From assembly GCF_902459585.1 (NCBI RefSeq), contig NZ_CABPSC010000011.1, positions 124,001-188,000 of the forward strand: a stretch of 64,000 nt of DNA. The letters are read 5' to 3'. This stretch comes from Pandoraea nosoerga (GTDB taxonomy: Bacteria; Pseudomonadota; Gammaproteobacteria; Burkholderiales; Burkholderiaceae). This document shows positions 7,974-22,505 of this stretch, one piece after another; positions within the stretch are counted from its first letter, which is position 1, and each line of letters starts with the position of its first letter. The notes beneath the pieces are model-generated. The model did not search any database. It saw only the letters and a program-made list of their open reading frames with translations, and was not told the origin of the DNA. The translations under genes were made by a program, and so were the position numbers.

Positions 7974-8290
7974 TTGCGCTTGCGCGCACCTATAGGTCGG
8001 GCGCTTCCACTTCTTTCCCAGTAGCGGCCGTTTTACGCACAGAAAGGTCCGCTCGCGTAGTGGCTGCAAGGGTATACATTTCACGTTAGTGCATTTCGAA
8101 GAATGCTCGCGGCCCTCCACCAAGGCGACAAAGGCAGCGGGACCATCCATCCCATGCACGACGCCCTCGCAGGTTTCTTGAAATCGATTGAGTGCAGGGA
8201 TGGCGACACTTGAGGGGCACCAGCACCGGCCCATCAAAATGCGATTGATCAACCCAATCCAACTAGGGCGGATTGCAGCCAAAGTCCCAA

Positions 8291-8310
8291 GGCACACCAA
8301 ATGGCACACC
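8291..8310 (+). repeat. direct repeat GGCACACC x2 near the tRNA 3' end
   Basis: GGCACACC occurs at 8291-8298 and 8303-8310, separated by AAAT. It is about 50 bases from the tRNA 3' end, on the side where an integrated element would lie. Short direct repeats in this place can be arm-type integrase binding sites; that reading is only a suggestion. Confidence 0.35.
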
Positions 8311-8318
8311 TAGATCCC

Positions 8319-8352
8319 AAAAAACAAAAAAGCCCTTGAAACTCAAGGGCTT
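8319..8352 (-). terminator. intrinsic terminator of tRNA-Ser
   Basis: On the minus strand a nine-base-pair stem (arms 8331-8339 and 8343-8351, AGCCCTTGA on the plus strand) with a three-base loop is followed by a T-rich run (plus-strand A's at 8319-8330). It lies 12 bases beyond the tRNA 3' end and is a textbook intrinsic terminator. Confidence 0.9.
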
Positions 8353-8363
8353 AATTGTTTGCT

Positions 8364-8454
8364 TGGCGGAGAGGGTGGGATTCGAACCCACGATACGGTA
8401 TAACCGTATACCGGATTTCGAGTCCGGCGCATTCGACCACTCTGCCACCTCTCC
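8364..8454 (-). tRNA. tRNA-Ser (anticodon CGA)
   Basis: A 91-base serine tRNA. The acceptor stem GGAGAGG pairs with CCTCTCC, the anticodon stem-loop reads CGGACTCGAAATCCG (anticodon CGA, reading UCG codons), a long variable arm is present as in all serine tRNAs, the T loop is GGTTCGAATCC, and CCA is encoded. It has its own promoter and terminator. Its 3' end points to the accessory block, the usual arrangement where an integrative element used the tRNA gene as its attachment site. The serine tRNA ligase gene lies about 100 bases upstream on the same strand. Confidence 0.97.
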
Positions 8455-8510
8455 AAGCGTTCTTGCTGCTTTGGCTCGCTGCCTGAGTGGCCTCAAGTAG
8501 CGAGAAAGAG

Positions 8511-8538
8511 ATTATAGCGGAATTTCTTTCGCTGCCAA
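8511..8538 (-). promoter_or_regulatory. sigma70-type promoter of tRNA-Ser
   Basis: Read on the minus strand, TTGGCA (8533-8538) and a consensus TATAAT (8511-8516) are 16 bases apart. Transcription would start near 8504, about 50 bases before the mature tRNA 5' end at 8454. Position and near-consensus boxes make this one of the clearest promoters in the window. Confidence 0.75.
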
Positions 8539-8557
8539 CCCCTTTTTTAAGATTTTT

Positions 8558-10021
<1,464 letters not shown>

Positions 10022-10078
10022 TCATCGTTCAACACCGCCGCAATGCCATGGGGCGCAGGCTTACGCGGCTTACGTGAC

Positions 10079-11485
10079 TTATGCCGACTCGTCGTCGGAC
10101 GATTCGGCCGGCGGTGTCTTTTCGGAGGGCGCCGCGCCCGCCGTGGCGGACTTTCCGGCCGGCTCGGGCTTGCGCCCCCTGGTATTCGCGCGGCGCCATT
10201 CGGCGTCGAGCGACTTCAGCCAATTGAGCTTCTCGCCGATCTTCCCCTCCAGGCCGCGCGGCACCGGGCGATACCAGTTCTGCGCGCGCAGGTCGTCGGG
10301 GAAATAGGTTTCGCCCGCGGCGTAAGCCTCCGGTTCGTCATGAGCATAACGATACGCGTGGCCGTAGCCGAGCTCCTTCATCAGCTTGGTCGGCGCATTC
10401 CGGAGATGGATCGGCACCGCGCGCGACTTGTCCTTGCTGACAAACGCCCTCGCCTGGTTATAGGCGTTGTAACCGGCGTTCGATTTCGGCGCCGCGGCGA
10501 GATAGAGAATCGCCTGGGCCAACGCCAGCTCGCCTTCCGGCGTGCCGAGGCGCTCATAGGTCTCCGCCGCATCCAGCGCAATGCGCGCGGCGCGCGGATC
10601 CGCCAGCCCGATGTCCTCCCAGGCCATGCGCACAATGCGACGCGCGAGATAGCGCGGATCGGCCCCGCCGTCGAGCATGCGACAGAACCAGTACAGCGCG
10701 CCGTCCGGCGAGCTGCCGCGCACCGACTTGTGCAGCGCGCTGATCTGATCGTAAAACGCATCGCCGCCCTTGTCGAAGCGCCGCAGATTCTCGGCCAGCA
10801 CGCTCGCCAGCAACGCTTCGTCGATCGTGTCGAGCCCCTGTGACATTGCGGCCTGCGCAACGATCTCGACGTTGTTGAGCAGCTTGCGCCCGTCTCCGTC
10901 CGCCGAATCGATGAGCCCCTGACGCGCCTCGTCCGTGAATGCAATGCCGCCCAGCTCATGCGCCGCGCGCGTGACCATTTCACCGAGCTCTTCGTCGTTC
11001 AGACTCTTGAGCACATAGACGGCCGCCCGCGAAAGCAATGCGCCATTCACCTCGAATGACGGGTTCTCCGTCGTCGCGCCGACGAAAATGAACAGGCCCG
11101 ATTCGACGTGCGGCAGGAAAGCGTCCTGCTGCGCCTTGTTGAAACGATGCACCTCGTCGACGAACACCACCGTCTGCTTGCCTTGCGAGCGTTGGATCTG
11201 CGCGGCTTCGACGGCGTCGCGAATGTCCTTCACGCCCGAGAGCACGGCGGACAGCGCGATGAAGTACGCCTTGAAAGCGTCGGCCATGAGGCGCGCGAGC
11301 GTGGTCTTGCCCACGCCCGGCGGGCCCCAGAGGATCATCGAGTGCGGACGCCCCGACTCGAACGCCACGCGCAGGGGTTTGCCCTTGCCCAGCAAGTGGC
11401 GCTGGCCAATCACGTCGTCGATGGTATGTGGGCGCAGGCGCTCGGCCAATGGCACCGAAGCCGACAGGGGTGCGTCGTCTGGCAT
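10079..11485 (-). CDS. rarA: replication-associated recombination protein A (AAA+ ATPase)
   Basis: RarA/MgsA, a homologue of eukaryotic WRNIP1/Mgs1, acts at stalled replication forks as an AAA+ ATPase that can unwind DNA ends. The protein has 468 residues. Seen: LRPHTIDDVIGQRHLLG at the N-terminus, Walker A GPPGVGKT at 54-61, Walker B VVFVDEVH at 106-113, sensor 1 GATTENPSFEVN, then the family's C-terminal tetramerisation region with YHxAYRYAHD-like text (GYGHAYRYAHDEPEAYAAG). The last 40 or so residues form a charged Ala/Pro/Ser/Glu-rich tail not part of the core family. It lies between lolA and serS on the same strand, a common betaproteobacterial order. Confidence 0.96.
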   Translation of the reverse strand: MPDDAPLSASVPLAERLRPHTIDDVIGQRHLLGKGKPLRVAFESGRPHSMILWGPPGVGKTTLARLMADAFKAYFIALSAVLSGVKDIRDAVEAAQIQRSQGKQTVVFVDEVHRFNKAQQDAFLPHVESGLFIFVGATTENPSFEVNGALLSRAAVYVLKSLNDEELGEMVTRAAHELGGIAFTDEARQGLIDSADGDGRKLLNNVEIVAQAAMSQGLDTIDEALLASVLAENLRRFDKGGDAFYDQISALHKSVRGSSPDGALYWFCRMLDGGADPRYLARRIVRMAWEDIGLADPRAARIALDAAETYERLGTPEGELALAQAILYLAAAPKSNAGYNAYNQARAFVSKDKSRAVPIHLRNAPTKLMKELGYGHAYRYAHDEPEAYAAGETYFPDDLRAQNWYRPVPRGLEGKIGEKLNWLKSLDAEWRRANTRGRKPEPAGKSATAGAAPSEKTPPAESSDDESA

Positions 11486-11602
11486 GTCTTCAAGCAGTGC
11501 GGCCGGGAAGTCCCCGGCCGCATACGGATCATCAGATGCCTCATTATGCCAGCCCGGCGGCCGTGCGGCCGGCGGGGGCCGCCAAATGAGCGCCGGCGTC
11601 GC

Positions 11603-12253
11603 TCAGCCCTTGATCAGGTCCGCCCCCCTGGGCGGGGTGAACTTGAAGTGATCCGGCGACATTGGCGGGTTCTTCTGGATCTTGTCGAAGGTCAGCAGCG
11701 TCACGTTGCCAAATGCATCATAGAGCTCCATGGCTGCCAGCGCGCCGTCGCGAAAACCGATGCCGACGCGCTGGAACTGCGTGTCCTGCGACTTCGGACG
11801 CAGCTCGACCCAGTCGATGCCGTTCTTCACCCCGGCGTCCTTGAGCGTGAAGTTCTTCTCGATGTCGTTGCTGCCGAACAGGATCGCCGCCGGGCTCGCG
11901 CCGAGCGAGGCGCCCAGCTTGCGCTCGGTCACCTGATTCAAATCCTTGTCGTAGATGTAGAGCGTTTCGCCGTCCGCCTGCAGCAACTGATCGTATGGCT
12001 TCACGTAGCGCCAGATGAAGCGGCCCGGACGCGAGAACTCGAACGTGCCGGAAGACGTGTTCGTCACCGACACGTTGCCGTCCTTCTGCGCCTTCACCTG
12101 CTTTTGCTCGAACTCGCCGCGCGCGGACTTCACCTGCGCTGCGAACGCCTTGAGCTGTGCCGTGCCGCTCGCGTATGCGGGCGCGACGAGCGCCGCCATC
12201 GTCACGCCGACAACCCCCGCCACGAGCGGCAAGCCGCGCTTGAATCCCAGCAT
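11603..12253 (-). CDS. lolA: outer-membrane lipoprotein carrier protein LolA
   Basis: Periplasmic chaperone that takes lipoproteins from the LolCDE complex and carries them to the outer membrane. The protein has 216 residues with a clear signal peptide (hydrophobic residues 8-24, likely cleavage after Ala28 in PAYA-S). The mature part shows the family pattern of a half beta-barrel: [34 protein letters not shown] and [19 protein letters not shown]. The start is only five bases past the ftsK stop, with AAGGA inside the ftsK end, so translation is probably coupled. rarA follows 117 bases downstream. Confidence 0.96.
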   Translation of the reverse strand: MLGFKRGLPLVAGVVGVTMAALVAPAYASGTAQLKAFAAQVKSARGEFEQKQVKAQKDGNVSVTNTSSGTFEFSRPGRFIWRYVKPYDQLLQADGETLYIYDKDLNQVTERKLGASLGASPAAILFGSNDIEKNFTLKDAGVKNGIDWVELRPKSQDTQFQRVGIGFRDGALAAMELYDAFGNVTLLTFDKIQKNPPMSPDHFKFTPPRGADLIKG

Positions 12254-12258
12254 GTTCC

Positions 12259-14580
12259 TTACTCTCCTTCGCGATTCGGCACCAGAATCTCCCGGTTGCC
12301 GTTGCTCGCCATCGCCGACACCACGCCGGACTGTTCCATCTGCTCGAGCAGCCGGGCCGCCCGGTTGTAGCCGATGCGCAGATGCCGCTGCACCAGCGAA
12401 ATCGACGCGCGACGCTGCTTGAGCACCACGGCCACCGCCTGATCGTACAGCGGATCGGACTCGCCGCCGCCCTCGCCGGTTCCGCCGGCGGCGCCGTCGA
12501 GGCCACCGTCTTCACCCTCGACAGTGCCTTCCAGAATGCCCTCGACGTAGTTCGCCTCGCCCTGCTCCTTGAGGCGCTCCACCACGCGATGCACTTCGTC
12601 ATCGGCCACGAACGCCCCGTGCACCCGCAACGGCAAACCGGTGCCCGGCGGCATGTAGAGCATGTCGCCCATGCCGAGGAGCGTCTCGGCGCCCTGCTGG
12701 TCGAGGATGGTCCGCGAATCGATCTTGGACGACACCTGGAACGCCACGCGCGTCGGCACGTTCGCCTTGATCAGGCCGGTGATGACGTCCACCGACGGAC
12801 GCTGCGTCGCCAGAATCAGGTGGATGCCCGCCGCACGCGCCTTTTGCGCAATGCGCGCGATCAGCTCTTCGACCTTCTTGCCCACGACCATCATCAGGTC
12901 GGCCAGTTCGTCGATCACGACCACGATGTATGGCAGGCGCGAAAGCGGCTCGGGCTCCTCGGGCGTGAGCGAGAACGGATTCGGGATGTGCTCGTCGCGC
13001 TTGGCGGCGTCGTCGATCTTGTTGTTGTAGCCCGCGAGGTTGCGCACGCCGAGCTTGCTCATGAGCTTGTAGCGGCGCTCCATCTCGGCCACCACCCAGT
13101 TCAGCGCATGACCGGCCTGACGCATGTCCGTCACCACCGGGCAGAGCAGATGCTGAATCCCCTCGTACATGCTCATTTCGAGCATCTTCGGATCGATCAG
13201 GATCAGGCGGACCTGCTCGGCCGTCGCCTTGTAGAGCAGCGACAGGATCATCGCGTTGATGCCGACCGACTTGCCCGAGCCGGTCGTGCCGGCCACCAGC
13301 AGGTGGGGCATCTTCGCCAGATCGGCGACCACCGGCTTGCCGCCGATGTCCTTGCCCAGCGCCAGCGTGAGCAGCGACGACGAATCGTTGTAGATTTCCG
13401 AGCCGAGAATCTCTGTCAGCCGCACCGTCTGGCGACGCGGATTCGGCAGCTCCAGCCCCATGTAGTTCTTGCCGGGAATGGTTTCGACCACGCGGATCGA
13501 CACCAGCGAGAGCGAACGCGCCAGGTCCTTGGCCAGATTCACGATCTGGCTGCCCTTGACGCCCGTGGCCGGCTCGATCTCGTAGCGGGTGATGACCGGT
13601 CCCGGATAGGCCGCCACCACGCTCACCTCGACGCCAAAGTCCTTGAGTTTCTTCTCGATCAGACGCGAGGTGAATTCGAGCGTCTCGGCCGACACGGTTT
13701 CCTGCGCGGCCGGCGCCGGGTCGAGCAACGCCAGCGGCGGCAGCATCGAGTCGGGCAGATCGGCAAACAGCGGCGCCTGCTTCTCCTTCTCCACACGCTC
13801 GCTCTTGGGGACGACCTTGACCGGCGGCACGATCTGCACCGGCTCGTGAACTTCGGCGCGCACGCGGTTCTGCACCACGGCGCCCTCTCGCGCGATCGCG
13901 GCTTCCTCGCCCAGGCGCCGGTCCTGGCGTGCCTCGCGACGGCGACGGATCACGGTGCCCGTGTCGAGGATCAGCGCACCGAGCTTTTCAGCGGCCGAAA
14001 GCCAGGAAAAATGGAACAGCAGCGACAGACCGAACGCGAAGATGAGCAGCAACGCGAGCGTGCCGCCCGTAAAGCCGAGCGCATGCTGGAAAAAGCTGCC
14101 GACGGTCTCGCCGATCACTCCGCCGGACGCACGCGGCAACTGCGCCTTGAAACGGTACAGGCGCAGCGACTCGATGCCGGCGCTCGAGAGCAGCACCATC
14201 AGCGAGGAGACGATCTCCACCCACCCGCCGCTGACGAGCCGTTCGCGCAGCGGGGGCGCTTCGCGTCGGGCCGAGATGCGCCGGTAGCCCGACACCACGC
14301 GCCGGGCAATGAACACGACCAGCCAGTACGCGGACAGGCCGAGCATGAGCAGCAGCATGTCGGCCACCCACGCGCCGACGCGCCCCGCCCAGTTGGCGAT
14401 TCGCTCCACGTGCGCCGCGTGCGTCCAACTGGGGTCCAGACGGCTGTACGAGAACAGCGCCATCAACAGGAACACCATCAGCGCGACTTGCGCCATCCAG
14501 CGGATTTCATGGAATAGGTGCGTCACCCGGTTGGGCAACGACGATCCGGCACCAGCAGAGAAGGAAGATTTCGTCGTCAT
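12259..14580 (-). CDS. ftsK: DNA translocase FtsK
   Basis: Divisome-anchored DNA pump that clears the chromosome dimer junction from the septum and activates XerCD at dif. At 773 residues it is of the shorter betaproteobacterial type. Four transmembrane helices occupy roughly residues 20-180, followed by a modest linker rich in Glu, Arg and Val. The RecA-like motor has Walker A GTTGSGKS and Walker [13 protein letters not shown] plus the FtsK signature [14 protein letters not shown]. The C-terminal gamma winged helix ([20 protein letters not shown]) reads KOPS sequences. I start at the ATG at 14580, which gives a normal cytoplasmic N-terminus; the frame runs further up by chance. First gene of the ftsK-lolA-rarA-serS series. 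Confidence 0.97.
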   Translation of the reverse strand: MTTKSSFSAGAGSSLPNRVTHLFHEIRWMAQVALMVFLLMALFSYSRLDPSWTHAAHVERIANWAGRVGAWVADMLLLMLGLSAYWLVVFIARRVVSGYRRISARREAPPLRERLVSGGWVEIVSSLMVLLSSAGIESLRLYRFKAQLPRASGGVIGETVGSFFQHALGFTGGTLALLLIFAFGLSLLFHFSWLSAAEKLGALILDTGTVIRRRREARQDRRLGEEAAIAREGAVVQNRVRAEVHEPVQIVPPVKVVPKSERVEKEKQAPLFADLPDSMLPPLALLDPAPAAQETVSAETLEFTSRLIEKKLKDFGVEVSVVAAYPGPVITRYEIEPATGVKGSQIVNLAKDLARSLSLVSIRVVETIPGKNYMGLELPNPRRQTVRLTEILGSEIYNDSSSLLTLALGKDIGGKPVVADLAKMPHLLVAGTTGSGKSVGINAMILSLLYKATAEQVRLILIDPKMLEMSMYEGIQHLLCPVVTDMRQAGHALNWVVAEMERRYKLMSKLGVRNLAGYNNKIDDAAKRDEHIPNPFSLTPEEPEPLSRLPYIVVVIDELADLMMVVGKKVEELIARIAQKARAAGIHLILATQRPSVDVITGLIKANVPTRVAFQVSSKIDSRTILDQQGAETLLGMGDMLYMPPGTGLPLRVHGAFVADDEVHRVVERLKEQGEANYVEGILEGTVEGEDGGLDGAAGGTGEGGGESDPLYDQAVAVVLKQRRASISLVQRHLRIGYNRAARLLEQMEQSGVVSAMASNGNREILVPNREGE

Positions 14581-14633
14581 CAAGCCATGAGGTTGGGCGG
14601 GCAGACGGGCGGCCTGCCGCGCGGCAAGGCTCC

Positions 14634-14660
14634 ATTGTAAACAACTATTACAACGCTCAA
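14634..14660 (-). promoter_or_regulatory. candidate ftsK promoter
   Basis: On the minus strand, TTGAGC (14655-14660) and TACAAT (14634-14639) lie 15 bases apart, about 50 bases ahead of the ftsK ATG. The -10 box is good; the spacer is two bases shorter than ideal. Confidence 0.4.
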
Positions 14661-14685
14661 CGCACGAAAAGGTGACAAGCAGTAA

Positions 14686-15927
<1,242 letters not shown>

Positions 15928-16033
15928 GCCGGCGCGCGGGCCCGCGGCCGACGCCTCGCGGCAGCGCCCGTCTCGTGTGAGCCCCACGCGAGGCCGGCGC
16001 CGCCCACACATCCCGTCCTTGTTCCGCACGATC

Positions 16034-16717
16034 ATGAGCAAGAAGCCCCCCAAACTCAGCCTCGAGGACCTGGCCGGTCTGCGCGATTCGCTCGCCAGGC
16101 AAACGGCACGGCGCGACGCCGAGCGCGTGGCCGCCGCCAGGCGCGCTGCGCAGGCCGCGCGTGACGCCAGCGTCTTTCGCGACAGCATCGGCGACATCGC
16201 TCCGCTCTCCGGCAAGGGCGCGGCCAACCGCGTCGAGCATCCGCGCCGCCCGCCGGCGCCGGTGGCGCGCCTGACGCAGGCGGACGAAGCGGCCGTGCTG
16301 TTCGAATCGCTCTCCGACGAGTTCGACCCCGAAGCACTCTTCGATACGGACGACCGCCTGTCTTATCGGCGTCCGGGCATCAGCCGTGATACCGTCGTCA
16401 AACTGCAACGCGGCGACTGGGTGGTGCAGGCGCAGATCGATCTGCATGGCATGCGCCGCGACGAAGCGCGCGAGGCGCTGTCGGCCTTCCTGCACGACGT
16501 CGTCAAGCGCGGGCTGCGCTGCGTGCGCGTCATCCACGGCAAGGGATTGGGCTCGGTCAACCGCGAACCGGTGCTCAGGGACAAGGTCCGCAGCTGGCTC
16601 GCGCAGAAGAACGAAGTGCTCGCCTGGGTGCAGGCGCAGGGACGCGACGGCGGCAGCGGCGCGCTGGTAGTATTGCTCCAGGCCGGGCAGACGAAGGCGG
16701 CTCGCGCCGGCGCCTGA
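16034..16717 (+). CDS. Smr-domain protein (putative endonuclease)
   Basis: 227-residue protein of the SmrA/YdaL-like family. The C-terminal Smr domain starts near residue 132 with IDLHGMRRDEAREAL and contains VRVIHGKGLGS, the conserved HGKG motif of the IF3-C-like fold associated with nicking endonuclease activity in MutS2 and with ribosome-associated nuclease activity in other Smr proteins. The N-terminal half is charged, with helical DAERVAAARRAAQAARDA. The biological target of the stand-alone bacterial form is not settled. I chose the ATG at 16034 because MSKKPPKLSLEDL matches the usual N-terminus of these proteins. It follows trxB and may be cotranscribed. Confidence 0.9.
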   Translation: MSKKPPKLSLEDLAGLRDSLARQTARRDAERVAAARRAAQAARDASVFRDSIGDIAPLSGKGAANRVEHPRRPPAPVARLTQADEAAVLFESLSDEFDPEALFDTDDRLSYRRPGISRDTVVKLQRGDWVVQAQIDLHGMRRDEAREALSAFLHDVVKRGLRCVRVIHGKGLGSVNREPVLRDKVRSWLAQKNEVLAWVQAQGRDGGSGALVVLLQAGQTKAARAGA

Positions 16718-16832
16718 CGCTCTCACGGGTGCGCCCGGCAGCGCGCCATACGGGGGTATCGCTGCGGATATCGTCCCCATGCCGCTACCCATGCCGCCGC
16801 AGATCACGACGTATCACCGACAGGATTCGCCG

Positions 16833-17465
16833 ATGATTCACGAGATGAGCGCCCAACTGCTTACGATTCTGGCCATCATGGAGGCCATTGCCGTATTCTC
16901 GTGCGCCATCTCCGGTTTTGCCGAAGCCCGCAAGCAGCATCTCGACCCGGTCGGCGCGTTCGTGCTGGCCTTCGCGACCGCCTTCGGCGGCGGCACGTTG
17001 CGCGACGTGCTGCTCGATCACCGTCCCTTCTATTGGGTGCAGCACCAGTGGTACACCGTGCTCATCCTCGTGCTCTCGCTCTCGACCTCCGGCGTGCTGC
17101 GCCTCGTCTCGCGCGTGGCGACCGAGCGCGTGCTGCTTATCACCGACGCCGTGGGGCTCGGCTTCTTCAGCGCGTCGGGCACCTCGCTCGCGCTGCAGAC
17201 GGACATGTCCGCGTTCATGTCCGTGATGATGGGCGTGATCACCGGCGTGGGCGGCGGTGTCATGCGCGACATTCTCTGCAACGAGGTGCCGCTCGTGCTG
17301 CGCGACACGCGCCCCTACGCGGTGTGCGCCTTCATTGGCGGATGGATCTACATCGCCCTCACCTACGCCGACATCGACCCGGTCTACTCGCTCTCGATCA
17401 GCGCGCTGTCCGTCATCGTGGTGCGCCTGCTCACGGTAGCTTTCGACGTCAGACTCACGTCCTAG
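16833..17465 (+). CDS. TRIC-type (UPF0126) cation channel family membrane protein
   Basis: Small inner-membrane protein of 210 residues with about seven helices. It belongs to the trimeric intracellular cation channel family (former UPF0126; E. coli YadS/YicG). Two internal repeats carry the family's glycine signature: AFGGGTLRDVLL near residue 55 and GVGGGVMRDILCNEVP near residue 140. Bacterial members conduct monovalent cations in vitro; a YicG-like role in glycine uptake has also been discussed, so physiological function is unclear. The start at 16833 has AGGA upstream and gives the usual length; the frame extends back to 16779. Confidence 0.9.
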   Translation: MIHEMSAQLLTILAIMEAIAVFSCAISGFAEARKQHLDPVGAFVLAFATAFGGGTLRDVLLDHRPFYWVQHQWYTVLILVLSLSTSGVLRLVSRVATERVLLITDAVGLGFFSASGTSLALQTDMSAFMSVMMGVITGVGGGVMRDILCNEVPLVLRDTRPYAVCAFIGGWIYIALTYADIDPVYSLSISALSVIVVRLLTVAFDVRLTS

Positions 17466-17779
17466 CGGGACTGGCCCGGCAGCGCGGCCAGCGCAGTTCT
17501 GCCCGATTCTGCGCGATGCGATGAATGACGGTTGATGGTCAGTTTGATGGTCATTTACGTGGATCAACGACGATTGGGGGACGATCGGCGACCATCCACC
17601 GACCTCCATCGGCTGTCCATCGAACGTCCATCGACTGTCCATCGACTGTCCATCGAAGGTCCATCGTTAACGCCGAAGGGCGACGCCGCTCGCGCAGCCG
17701 TCGCCCTCCGTCATGCCCTCTTCGTCCTGTGCGCCTTCCCTGTGAGCGCGCCGCGGCAACGACGGCGGCGCGCCTGATC
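17466..17779. other. 314-base gap with short tandem repeats
   Basis: Lies between the convergent channel gene and the PII gene. It holds an 11-base tandem repeat (17602-17667) and, near 17530, two copies of TTGATGGTCA about 12 bases apart. No gene or intrinsic terminator with a U-run is seen. Confidence 0.5.
17602..17667 (+). repeat. 11-base tandem repeat, six units
   Basis: Six consecutive 11-base units share the core TCCATCG; the most regular is CTGTCCATCGA (17613-17623, 17635-17645, 17646-17656). The outer units are diverged. It lies in the gap beyond the channel gene's stop and is a candidate variable-number locus. Confidence 0.8.
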
Positions 17780-18163
<384 letters not shown>

Positions 18164-18165
18164 CT

Positions 18166-18171
18166 ATTGTA
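18166..18171 (-). promoter_or_regulatory. candidate glnB -10 box
   Basis: TACAAT on the minus strand about 48 bases ahead of the glnB ATG, with GAGG as ribosome binding site near the start. No -24/-12 (sigma54) motif is visible, so expression independent of NtrC is suggested. Confidence 0.4.
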
Positions 18172-18224
18172 CCGGTCCGGCGGCGGCACCCCGATGACAG
18201 TGCGCCGGGCGCGACAGTCACGGC

Positions 18225-20366
<2,142 letters not shown>

Positions 20367-20524
20367 GTCGGCGGCTACCAGGCATCGCCCATGTGCCGGA
20401 GCCCCGGCAGGCCGCGCAGCCGCTGCGGCCGGCGCGCCCGCCCGGCGCGCTCGGCGGACGGTGGGAATCGCCAGTATATTACGTGAGCCCCCGTTTTGCC
20501 GGGCCCCGCCATGCCCGCGAGAGG

Positions 20525-21661
20525 TCAGGACGCCACGCGTTTGAACGGCGTATGCCCCTCCAACTCGCCGATGTGCTCGTCCATCGCGGACGTCTCCGCG
20601 TCGAGGAACTCCGCGATGGCATCGGCAAAGCGCGCATCGGCGATCCAGTGCGCCGACCACGTCGGCGTGGGCAGCAGGCCGCGCGACATCTTGTGCACAC
20701 CCTGCGCGCCCCCTTCGAAGCTGCGCAGCCCATGTGCGATGCAGTATTCGATGCCCTGCGCGTAGCACGTCTCGAAATGCATGCCGGAGACGAAATCGGT
20801 GGTCCCCCAATAGCGTCCGTACATCGTGTCGCCGCTCACCACGTTGAGCGCACAGGCAAGCGGCTGGTCGTCGCGCTCGGCCAGCACGATCAGGAACGCG
20901 TCGGGCATCGCCGCGTGTACCTGTGCGAAGAATTCGCGGCTCAGATACGGCGCATTCCAGTGTTCGCGATACGTGTTTTCGTAGCAACGGTAGAAGAAGT
21001 CGAGCGCCGCATCGTCGATCCCGGCGCCGCGCAGCCACCGGTAGGTCACCCCGGCGTCGCGCACCCGGCGGCGATCCTGCTTCAGCTTCTTGCGCTTTTC
21101 CTGGTTCATCTGCGCGAGAAAGTCGTCGAACGTTGCGAAGCCCGCGTTCTCCCAATGGAACTGCACCCCCTCGCGCAGCATATATCCCGCCTCGGTGAGC
21201 GCGGCCAGATCGTCGTCGTGGGTGAACAGCACATGGATCGAGGAGAGGTCCATCTGCCTGGCAAACGCAATGGCGCCGCGCGCGAGCGCGACCCGATCGG
21301 CGTGCGTGCGGGCGAGCAGACGCGGTCCCGTGACCGGCGAGAAAGGCACCGCGCACAACAGCTTGGGGTAATAGCGCAGGCCGTGGCGAGCGAAGGCGTC
21401 CGCCCACGCGTGGTCGAACACATACTCGCCGCGCGAATGCGACTTCACATAGAGCGGCATGGCGCCCGCGAGCATGTCGCCCGCGTGCATGAGCAGATAG
21501 GCCGGCTGCCAGCCGGTGCGCCTCGACGCACAGCCGCTCTCATGCATGGCGTGCAAAAACGCGTGCTGCACGAAAGGGTTGCCGCCTGCGAGCGCATTCC
21601 ACGCGTCGGCAGGCACGTCCTCGATCGATTGCACTACACGGATGACGACTTCGCTACTCAC
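20525..21661 (-). CDS. FemAB-like (DUF482) acyltransferase-fold protein
   Basis: 378-residue protein of the peptidogalycan/FemAB-like DUF482 family, built on the GNAT fold. Family hallmarks seen: [15 protein letters not shown] near the N-terminus, [29 protein letters not shown], the conserved central [14 protein letters not shown], then [12 protein letters not shown] and the C-terminal [20 protein letters not shown]-like block. FemAB relatives transfer amino acids to peptidoglycan precursors, but DUF482 members have no proven reaction. It lies upstream of nadE on the same strand with a 158-base gap. Confidence 0.85.
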   Translation of the reverse strand: MSSEVVIRVVQSIEDVPADAWNALAGGNPFVQHAFLHAMHESGCASRRTGWQPAYLLMHAGDMLAGAMPLYVKSHSRGEYVFDHAWADAFARHGLRYYPKLLCAVPFSPVTGPRLLARTHADRVALARGAIAFARQMDLSSIHVLFTHDDDLAALTEAGYMLREGVQFHWENAGFATFDDFLAQMNQEKRKKLKQDRRRVRDAGVTYRWLRGAGIDDAALDFFYRCYENTYREHWNAPYLSREFFAQVHAAMPDAFLIVLAERDDQPLACALNVVSGDTMYGRYWGTTDFVSGMHFETCYAQGIEYCIAHGLRSFEGGAQGVHKMSRGLLPTPTWSAHWIADARFADAIAEFLDAETSAMDEHIGELEGHTPFKRVAS

Positions 21662-21805
21662 CGCTCACCTCACTCCGAACCGGTCTCCCGGCATGAACGC
21701 CGACAGACATTGTCGCCGAACTCGGCGTCGCTTTCACGGCGACCCCGGCGCGGCGCCCTGTTGCGGCCCGCGCCGGCTCGCGCGATGCCCGGAAACGGCC
21801 GCCGG

Positions 21806-21836
21806 AAAACAAGAAACCCGGCGCGGGGCCGGGTTC
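21806..21836 (-). terminator. intrinsic terminator of ppa
   Basis: Eight-base-pair stem (plus-strand arms AACCCGGC at 21815-21822 and GCCGGGTT at 21828-21835) followed on the minus strand by TTCTTGTTTT. It is about 40 bases past the ppa stop. Confidence 0.8.
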
Positions 21837-21875
21837 CTCGGACGCCGCCGCAGCGGCATGACAGGCGAAAATCGC

Positions 21876-22403
21876 TTACTTCTTGGCGTTGGCCACGCCG
21901 TCGACGATTTCCTTGTGGGCGGCCTCGACGCCCTCCCAGCCTTCGACCTTGACCCACTTGCCCTTCTCGAGCGCCTTGTACTGCTCGAAGAAGTGCTTGA
22001 TCTGGTCCTTCAGGTAACCCGGCACGTCGTCGATCGACTTCATGTGCGCCGTCATCGGGCAGATCTTGTCGACCGGCACGACGACCAGCTTGGCGTCCAC
22101 CCCCGACTCGTCGGTCATGTTGAGCATGCCCAGCGCGCGGCAACGCACGACCGATCCGGCCAGCAGCGGGAACGGGGTGACGACCAGTGCGTCGACGGGG
22201 TCACCGTCGCCGGCGAGCGTCTGCGGAATGAAGCCGTAGTTGGCCGGATAGCGCATGCCCGTGCCGATGAAGCGGTCAACGACCAGCAGGCCCAGATCCT
22301 TGTCGGCTTCGTACTTCACCGGGTCGCTTTGCGCGGGGATCTCGATGATGACGTTGAAATCGTTGGGGATGTCCTTACCGGCAGGCACGTGGTTGAAGCT
22401 CAT
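21876..22403 (-). CDS. ppa: inorganic pyrophosphatase
   Basis: Soluble family I pyrophosphatase of 175 residues, which hydrolyses PPi and pulls biosynthetic reactions forward. Seen: the substrate and metal residues in YEADKD (Glu32/Asp34 region), [12 protein letters not shown], the signature [10 protein letters not shown] with Asp66, Asp68 and Asp71, and [10 protein letters not shown] plus the Lys-rich C-terminal [14 protein letters not shown]. Length matches the hexameric bacterial type (E. coli 176). It has a clear terminator downstream and is preceded by the hydroxyacid dehydrogenase gene 102 bases away on the same strand. Confidence 0.97.
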   Translation of the reverse strand: MSFNHVPAGKDIPNDFNVIIEIPAQSDPVKYEADKDLGLLVVDRFIGTGMRYPANYGFIPQTLAGDGDPVDALVVTPFPLLAGSVVRCRALGMLNMTDESGVDAKLVVVPVDKICPMTAHMKSIDDVPGYLKDQIKHFFEQYKALEKGKWVKVEGWEGVEAAHKEIVDGVANAKK

Positions 22404-22505
22404 GATGGCATTCCTGTAGATGAAAAATGGCGTGCCGCCGCGCGGCGTGCGCGTCCGGCGGCCTGCCGGATGCCACGCCGCCCGACGGCAACCGGGCGCC
22501 GGACA

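Larger units (their letters stand above)
7870..8363. other. about 490-base element end next to the tRNA
   Basis: No convincing gene. A minus-strand frame (7923-8309) is open for 128 codons from a GTG, and its stop overlaps the upstream extension of gene 7081-7869, but its product is Cys/Arg-rich and unrecognised and no ribosome binding site is seen. The stretch ends with two short direct repeats (8291-8310) and the terminator of the tRNA. By position it is the junction between the accessory block and the tRNA-Ser integration site. Confidence 0.4.

Noticed and set aside
7923-8309. 128-codon minus-strand frame at the element end
   Set aside because: GTG start without ribosome binding site, Cys/Arg-rich and unrecognised; may be non-coding.
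8263-8496. Open frame across the tRNA-Ser region, minus strand
   Set aside because: It is the translation of the tRNA gene itself (the text EWSNAPDSKSG is a familiar artefact of serine tRNA genes) and of its terminator.
12382-14517. 711-codon open frame antisense to ftsK
   Set aside because: Shadow of ftsK: His/Arg/Gln-rich text without domains; ftsK on the other strand is certain.
17602-17667. Repeat array as a CRISPR
   Set aside because: Units are contiguous 11-mers without spacers and no cas genes are near; it is a simple tandem repeat. No CRISPR array is seen elsewhere in the window.
20367-21407. Long upstream extension of the nadE reading frame
   Set aside because: It overlaps the FemAB-like gene out of frame; NadE's conserved N-terminus starts at 20366.
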